In this document: positions 5,558-9,129 of the stretch, in pieces
Position numbering within the stretch: the stretch's first letter is position 1
How the letters are laid out: every line of letters begins with the position of its first letter
The notes under the pieces: generated by a model
The model's database searches: none
Told to the model about the DNA's origin: nothing
The model's input: only the letters and a program-made list of their open reading frames with translations
Origin: Deltaproteobacteria bacterium
GTDB taxonomy: Bacteria > Desulfobacterota > Desulfobaccia > Desulfobaccales > 0-14-0-80-60-11
DNA: 9,129 nt
Assembly: GCA_021817645.1 (NCBI GenBank)
Contig: JAKAGH010000119.1
Location: 1 to 9,129, forward strand
Direction of reading: 5' to 3'
Made by a program: the position numbers and the translations under genes

Positions 5558-6439
5558 ATGACCCAGGAATACATCAAAAAAGCCGAAATCCTGTTGGAAG
5601 CGTTGCCCTATTTGCGTCGTTTTCAAGGCCAGACCCTGGTGGTCAAATACGGGGGCGCGGCCCAGCAGGACCTGGAGTTAAAACGGGGTTTCGCCCAGGA
5701 CATCACCCTCTTCCAGCACCTGGGGATCAATGTGGTGGTGGTCCACGGCGGCGGCCCCCTGATCGGCCAATACCTCAAAGAGCTGAACATCCCCACCCGG
5801 TTCGTGGAGGGGCTCCGGGTTACGGACGCGCCCACCATGGACGTGGTGGAGATGGTCCTGGCCGGGAAGATCAACAAGGAGATCGTCAACCTGATCAACG
5901 CCGCGGGCGGCCGCGCCGTGGGGCTCTCCGGCAAGGACGGCAAACTCCTGGAAGCCGAGAAAGTGGAGTTCTACCGCCCCCGGCCGGACGAACCCCCGGA
6001 GATTATCGACATCGGCCTGGTGGGGGAAGTGACCGCGGTCAACGTGGAGCTGATCCATACCTTGCAGTCCCACAATTTTATCCCGGTGATTGCGCCGGTG
6101 GGGGTGGGAGCGCAGGGGGAGACTTATAACATCAACGCCGACACGGTGGCCGGCGCGGTGGCCGGGGCCCTGCACGCGGCCAAGCTCATCCTGCTCACCG
6201 ACGTGGCCGGGGTCCTGGACCGGGACAAAAAACTCGTCTCCAGCCTCACCCGCTACCAGGCGCTGACCATGATGGAAAAGGGGATTATTGCCGGGGGCAT
6301 GATTCCCAAACTGAAATGCTGCCTGGAGGCCCTGGAGGAAGGGGTGGCCAAGGCCCATATTTTGGATGGGCGGCTGCCCCATGCGGTGCTGTTGGAGATA
6401 TTTACGGATACTGGAATTGGCACGGAGATTGTTGGATAG
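5558..6439 (+). CDS. argB: Acetylglutamate kinase
   Basis: ArgB phosphorylates N-acetyl-L-glutamate with ATP, the second step of arginine biosynthesis and commonly the arginine-feedback point. The 293-residue product belongs to the amino acid kinase family. Signatures are TLVVKYGGAA (K30), VVVVHGGGP (HGGG at 63-66), FVEGLRVTD (83-90), VGLSGKDG (121-128), YNINADTVAGAVAGAL, LLTDVAGVLD and GGMIPKL. The N-terminal helix (residues 1-20, KKAEILLEALPYLRRF) is of the kind associated with arginine-sensitive hexameric enzymes, so feedback inhibition is likely but not shown. The ATG at 5558 follows three GCGAAAA units, with no normal Shine-Dalgarno. The stop is TAG at 6437-6439. Confidence 0.97.
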   Translation: MTQEYIKKAEILLEALPYLRRFQGQTLVVKYGGAAQQDLELKRGFAQDITLFQHLGINVVVVHGGGPLIGQYLKELNIPTRFVEGLRVTDAPTMDVVEMVLAGKINKEIVNLINAAGGRAVGLSGKDGKLLEAEKVEFYRPRPDEPPEIIDIGLVGEVTAVNVELIHTLQSHNFIPVIAPVGVGAQGETYNINADTVAGAVAGALHAAKLILLTDVAGVLDRDKKLVSSLTRYQALTMMEKGIIAGGMIPKLKCCLEALEEGVAKAHILDGRLPHAVLLEIFTDTGIGTEIVG

Positions 6440-6444
6440 TAAGC

Positions 6445-6495
6445 TGTAGGGTGCGTCCTACGCACCGGTAATGGCGCGCAACGCCGCGCCCTACA
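6445..6495. repeat. Palindromic TGTAGGG...CCCTACA repeat
   Basis: The element is bounded by TGTAGGG (6445-6451) and CCCTACA (6489-6495). It contains an inner hairpin, GTGCGT-CCT-ACGCAC. The first half is the same family as the element at 8744-8809. It fills most of the argB-argD gap and leaves only the argD leader; no T-tract follows, so termination is not indicated. Confidence 0.7.
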
Positions 6496-6510
6496 TTTGA
6501 TATCTGCTGC

Positions 6511-6515
6511 GGGAG
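6511..6515 (+). promoter_or_regulatory. Ribosome binding site of argD
   Basis: GGGAG precedes two tandem GTG codons (6522 and 6525). Spacing is about 6 bases to the first and 9 to the second, so either may be the start. Confidence 0.55.
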
Positions 6516-6521
6516 AAAATT

Positions 6522-7718
6522 GTGGTGAACACAAACTGGATGGAACGGGCAGACAAGGTCGTCATGCAGACCTACGGCCGCCAGCCCCTGGTGCTGGTGA
6601 AGGGGGAAGGCTGCCGGGTGTGGGATGACGCGGGCAAAGAATACCTGGATTTCCTGGCCGGGCTGGCAGTGTGCAACCTGGGGCACGCGCACCCGGAAGT
6701 CGCGGCCGCGGCCGCGGCGCAGATGCAGCAGCTGGTGCACACCTCCAACATTTATTACACCACGCCTATGGTGGAGTTGGCGGAAGCGCTGGTGCGCCAT
6801 TCCTTTGCGGACCGGGTCTTTTTCGCCAACAGCGGCGCAGAGGTGAATGAAGGGGCCATCAAGCTCTGCCGCAAGTATGCCCGGGAGCGCTACGGCGCGG
6901 GCCGCCATAACATCATCTCCATGCGCAATTCCTTCCATGGCCGCACCCTGGGGGCCTTGTCGGCCACGGGCCAGGACAAATTCTGGCAGGGCTTTGAGCC
7001 GTTGCTGCCCGGTTTTATCTTTGTGCCCTTCAATGATCTGGCCGCGCTGGAGAAGGCCACGGAAGTCGGGGCCTGCGCGGTGTTGCTCGAACCCATCCAG
7101 GGTGAAGGAGGCGTCTGCCTGCCGGAGCCGGGCTTTCTCACCGGGGTGCGCCAGATCTGCGATAAGCACGGCCTGCTCCTGGTGGTGGATGAGGTGCAGA
7201 CCGGACTAGGCCGCACGGGCCGGCTTTTTGCCCATGAGCATTACGGGGTCAAGCCGGACGTCATGACCCTGGCTAAGGCCCTGGCCAACGGCTTGCCCAT
7301 GGGCGCGCTGCTGGCCACCGCAGAAGTGGCCCAGGCCTTTGTCCCCGGCACCCACGCCAGCACCTTCGGGGCCGGGCCGGTCATCGCCGCCGCAGCTAAA
7401 ACCGCGTTCGGCCTGCTGAGCAATCCGGAATTTCTCGCGACCGTGCGGGCCAAAGGAGACTACCTGGAGGAGAAAGCCGCGGAGCTGACAAAAAACTTTC
7501 CGGTGATCAAAGAGGTCCGGGGCCTGGGGCTGATCTGGGGACTGGAATTGAACCAGGAAGGCGCGGCCGTGGTTACGGCCTGCCGGGAGCGGGGGCTGCT
7601 CATCAACTGCACCCAGGGCAACATCCTGCGGCTCTTGCCGCCGTTGACCGTCAGCAAAGAAGAAATCGACCGGGGTCTGGAGATCCTGGCCGCGGCCCTG
7701 GGGGCGGTTTTTTCATGA
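6522..7718 (+). CDS. argD: Acetylornithine aminotransferase
   Basis: ArgD is a pyridoxal-phosphate class III aminotransferase that converts N-acetylglutamate semialdehyde to N-acetylornithine with glutamate as amino donor. The 398-residue product has the normal length. Signatures are DFLAGLAVCNLGHAHP (43-58), NSGAEVNEGAIK (103-114), the SFHGRTLGALSATG block (137-150), EPIQGEGGV (190-198), VVDEVQTGLGRTG (221-233) with the cofactor-binding Asp, and TLAKALANGLPMGA with the PLP lysine at K252. It could also serve as succinyldiaminopimelate aminotransferase, as some ArgD proteins do. The start is GTG at 6522 (or 6525). It overlaps argF by ATGA, which implies translational coupling. Confidence 0.95.
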   Translation: MVNTNWMERADKVVMQTYGRQPLVLVKGEGCRVWDDAGKEYLDFLAGLAVCNLGHAHPEVAAAAAAQMQQLVHTSNIYYTTPMVELAEALVRHSFADRVFFANSGAEVNEGAIKLCRKYARERYGAGRHNIISMRNSFHGRTLGALSATGQDKFWQGFEPLLPGFIFVPFNDLAALEKATEVGACAVLLEPIQGEGGVCLPEPGFLTGVRQICDKHGLLLVVDEVQTGLGRTGRLFAHEHYGVKPDVMTLAKALANGLPMGALLATAEVAQAFVPGTHASTFGAGPVIAAAAKTAFGLLSNPEFLATVRAKGDYLEEKAAELTKNFPVIKEVRGLGLIWGLELNQEGAAVVTACRERGLLINCTQGNILRLLPPLTVSKEEIDRGLEILAAALGAVFS

Positions 7719-8623
7719 AGCGGGACCTGCTGACCATCCTGGACCTGAACCGGGAGGAAATCGAGGGCCTGCTGGCCCGGGCCCGGGTGTTGAAATCCTG
7801 GCACCGCCAGGGCCGGAGCCATACCCCGCTGGCGGGCAAGACCCTGGCCATGATCTTTGACAAGCCTTCCACCCGCACCCGGGTTTCCTTCGAAGTCGGG
7901 ATGGCCCAGCTGGGGGGCACGTCCATCTACCTGGCCCCGGGCCAGACGCAGTTGGCCCGGAACGAACCCGTAGCCGATACCGCCCAGGTGTTGTCCCGGT
8001 ACGTCAACGGGGTGGTGATCCGCACCTTTGCCCAGGAAACGGTGGAGGAACTGGCCGCGCATGCCAGCATCCCGGTGATCAACGGTCTGACCGACAGCCA
8101 TCACCCCTGCCAGGTGTTGAGCGATCTGCTGACCATCCGGGAGCGCTTCCAGGACCTGGCGCACCTGAAGGTGGCCTGGGTAGGCGACGGCAACAACATG
8201 GCCAATTCCTGGATCACCGCGGCCCTGCACCTGGATTTCACCCTTTACCTGGCCTGCCCCCAAGGCTACGAACCCGACACCGACCTGGTCCAGCAGGCCC
8301 AGAAAACGGGGAAGCGAGTATATCTGACCCAGGACCCCCAGGCCGCGGTGGCCGACGTCCAGGTGATCAATACCGACGTCTGGGCCTCCATGGGCCAGGA
8401 AGATGAGGCCGCGACCCGCCGGGAAGTCTTTAAGCCGTACCAGGTGAACGCCGCGCTGCTGCAATTGGCCCGGCCCGAGGCCATGGTGCTCCACTGCCTC
8501 CCGGCCCACCGGGGCGAGGAGATCGCCGCTGAGGTGATCGACGGTCCCCAATCCATGGTCTGGGACCAGGCGGAGAACCGGTTGCATTTTCAGAAAGCCT
8601 TGTTGGAGTGGCTGTTAGGATAG
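7715..8623 (+). CDS. argF: Ornithine carbamoyltransferase
   Basis: ArgF condenses ornithine with carbamoyl phosphate to give citrulline. The 302-residue product has the usual length. Carbamoyl-phosphate binding is shown by STRTR (52-56) and HPCQ (130-133), and ornithine binding by DVWASMGQE (221-229) and HCLPAHRG (260-267); WVGDGNNMANS (155-165) is the typical second-domain entry. The SMG and HCLPAHRG motifs favour ornithine over aspartate or acetylornithine carbamoyltransferase. The ATG at 7715 overlaps the argD TGA; GGGGGCGG at about 7700-7707 may serve as ribosome site. The stop is TAG at 8621-8623, whose A begins a heptanucleotide array. The enzyme for the following step, argG, is not in the window. 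Confidence 0.96.
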   Translation: MKRDLLTILDLNREEIEGLLARARVLKSWHRQGRSHTPLAGKTLAMIFDKPSTRTRVSFEVGMAQLGGTSIYLAPGQTQLARNEPVADTAQVLSRYVNGVVIRTFAQETVEELAAHASIPVINGLTDSHHPCQVLSDLLTIRERFQDLAHLKVAWVGDGNNMANSWITAALHLDFTLYLACPQGYEPDTDLVQQAQKTGKRVYLTQDPQAAVADVQVINTDVWASMGQEDEAATRREVFKPYQVNAALLQLARPEAMVLHCLPAHRGEEIAAEVIDGPQSMVWDQAENRLHFQKALLEWLLG

Positions 8624-8656
8624 TGGTCAGTGGCCAGTGGTTAGTGGTCAGAAAGG
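8622..8656. repeat. Heptanucleotide repeat array (5 units) after argF
   Basis: The units are AGTGGTC, AGTGGCC, AGTGGTT, AGTGGTC and the degenerate AGAAAGG. The first A is the middle base of the argF TAG stop codon. Same period and AG-start as the arrays after xerC and hslU, but a different unit sequence. Confidence 0.8.
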
Positions 8657-8707
8657 AAAAGAAGCCGGTGGCCCGTGCGTCTCGCCCGGGCAGAATGAAA
8701 TGAGCCT

Positions 8708-8932
8708 GGTGGCGCAGGCTTTCCAGCATGCGTGATGCAGATGTAGGGTGCGTTTTACGCACCGGTTTTTGGAGAATGGCTGCAAAAATGGTGCGTAAAA
8801 CGCACCCTAGGATCGGGCGGTCCATAACCGGCAGGTGCCGCTGGCTTCGGCGCATTTTTAGGTATATAACAAATTTTCTTTTCTGTTACGAAAGTCTTAA
8901 TGCGCAGGCTGGAAAGCCTGCGCCACCGATGC
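8708..8932. repeat. Composite inverted repeat (outer arms) of ~220 bp
   Basis: Outer arms 8708-8732 and 8903-8927 are reverse complements at 24 of 25 positions; 20 of these (8708-8727 and 8908-8927) are perfect. The right arm is itself part of a palindrome (GCGCAGGCT / AGCCTGCGC, 8902-8922). Between the arms sits a second inverted repeat (8744-8809) and an AT-rich patch. It may be a small non-autonomous element or two independent dispersed repeats of opposite orientation. Confidence 0.65.
8744..8809. repeat. Perfect 20-bp inverted repeat, TAGGGTGCG family
   Basis: TAGGGTGCGTTTTACGCACC (8744-8763) and its exact complement (8790-8809) flank a 26-base spacer. Each arm also contains its own GTGCGT/ACGCAC hairpin. 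The arm matches the first half of the repeat at 6445-6495 except for the loop bases. Confidence 0.8.
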
Positions 8933-8954
8933 TTTCATGATTTTGGGTGGGGCC

Positions 8955-9129
8955 CTAGTGTGACGTCCCAGAAATAAGGAACAAAATATCACCTAGGAAT
9001 ATGCCCAATTTATTCCCTCTCCCCTCGGGGGAGAGGGTCAGGGTGAGGGGGGCGACTTTGGCTAAGTGGCTGTAATCAGTCAAAAGACGCCACCCCCACC
9101 CCGACCCTCCCCCCTCGAAGGGGGAGGGG
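8955..9129 (-). mobile_element. MITE-like palindromic element, copy B (inverted, cut by window edge)
   Basis: On the reverse strand this matches copy A (1816-1990) over 175 bases with four substitutions and two single-base indels, about 97% identity. The end near 8955 carries the same terminal sequence, CTAGTGTGACGTCCCAG, as the right end of copy A. The perfect 10-bp hairpin and the central inverted pair are intact. About 47 bases of the element, the other terminus, should lie beyond 9129. Confidence 0.75.

Larger units (their letters stand above)
8624..9129. other. Gene-free repeat-rich stretch after argF
   Basis: No credible gene is seen on either strand in these ~506 bases. The region holds the heptad array, a nested pair of inverted repeats (8708-8927), a short AT-rich unique patch (about 8855-8900) and the inverted MITE-like copy B to the window end. 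Open frames here have no recognisable protein character and consist of repeat sequence. Confidence 0.7.

Noticed and set aside
6440..6521. Possible arginine-responsive operator before argD
   Set aside because: No ARG-box-like A/T-rich imperfect palindrome is seen; the gap is mostly the TAGGGTGCG repeat.
7460..8587. A 375-residue reverse-strand open frame over argF
   Set aside because: It is a codon-bias shadow of argD/argF, with compositional rather than protein-like sequence.
8430..8855. Reverse-strand frame starting in the repeat region after argF
   Set aside because: Its residues come from the palindromic repeats and the argF complement; no family signature is seen.

Overview
All real genes lie on the + strand in GC-rich DNA. 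The gene order (xerC tail, hslV, hslU, argB, argD, argF) and the dense mix of short intergenic repeats suggest a Desulfobacterota/deltaproteobacterial chromosome, perhaps a Desulfobacca- or Syntrophobacter-like organism. That placement is inference from gene order and protein character; no rRNA or other marker is present.

Layout. 1-334 is the catalytic C-terminus of a XerC-type tyrosine recombinase, cut by the window edge. 335-718 has no gene and is filled with small repeats and hairpins, the last of which supplies the ribosome binding site of hslV. 719-1258 is hslV, the protease subunit of HslVU. 1270-1736 is a small two-gene unit: a DUF4258-type gene broken by one in-frame TAA, overlapping an intact DUF2283 gene by ATGA. 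About 1769-1990 is a palindromic MITE-like element. 2007-2603 encodes a four-helix cytochrome b561-type membrane protein, and 2699-3955 a membrane-anchored SGNH/GDSL-like protein. 4036-5463 is hslU, the ATPase partner of HslV, so the two subunits are separated by about 2.8 kb of unrelated DNA. 5558-8623 holds argB, argD and argF, three consecutive steps from N-acetylglutamate to citrulline; argD and argF overlap by ATGA. 8624-9129 is again gene-free and repeat-rich, and ends in a second copy of the MITE-like element in inverted orientation, running off the window.

How the genes work together. HslV and HslU form one ATP-dependent protease. ArgB, ArgD and ArgF form part of arginine biosynthesis. 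XerC acts in chromosome dimer resolution. The b561 and SGNH genes have no visible functional link to these and look like accessory cargo.

The most notable non-genic signals are: (1) the two ~97% identical inverted copies of a nested palindromic element about 7 kb apart; (2) three arrays of heptanucleotide repeats that each begin on the A of the preceding gene's stop codon (xerC TAA, hslU TAG, argF TAG); and (3) the toxin-like DUF4258 gene inactivated by one stop while its DUF2283 partner stays intact. I see no convincing new defence, CRISPR or phage system.
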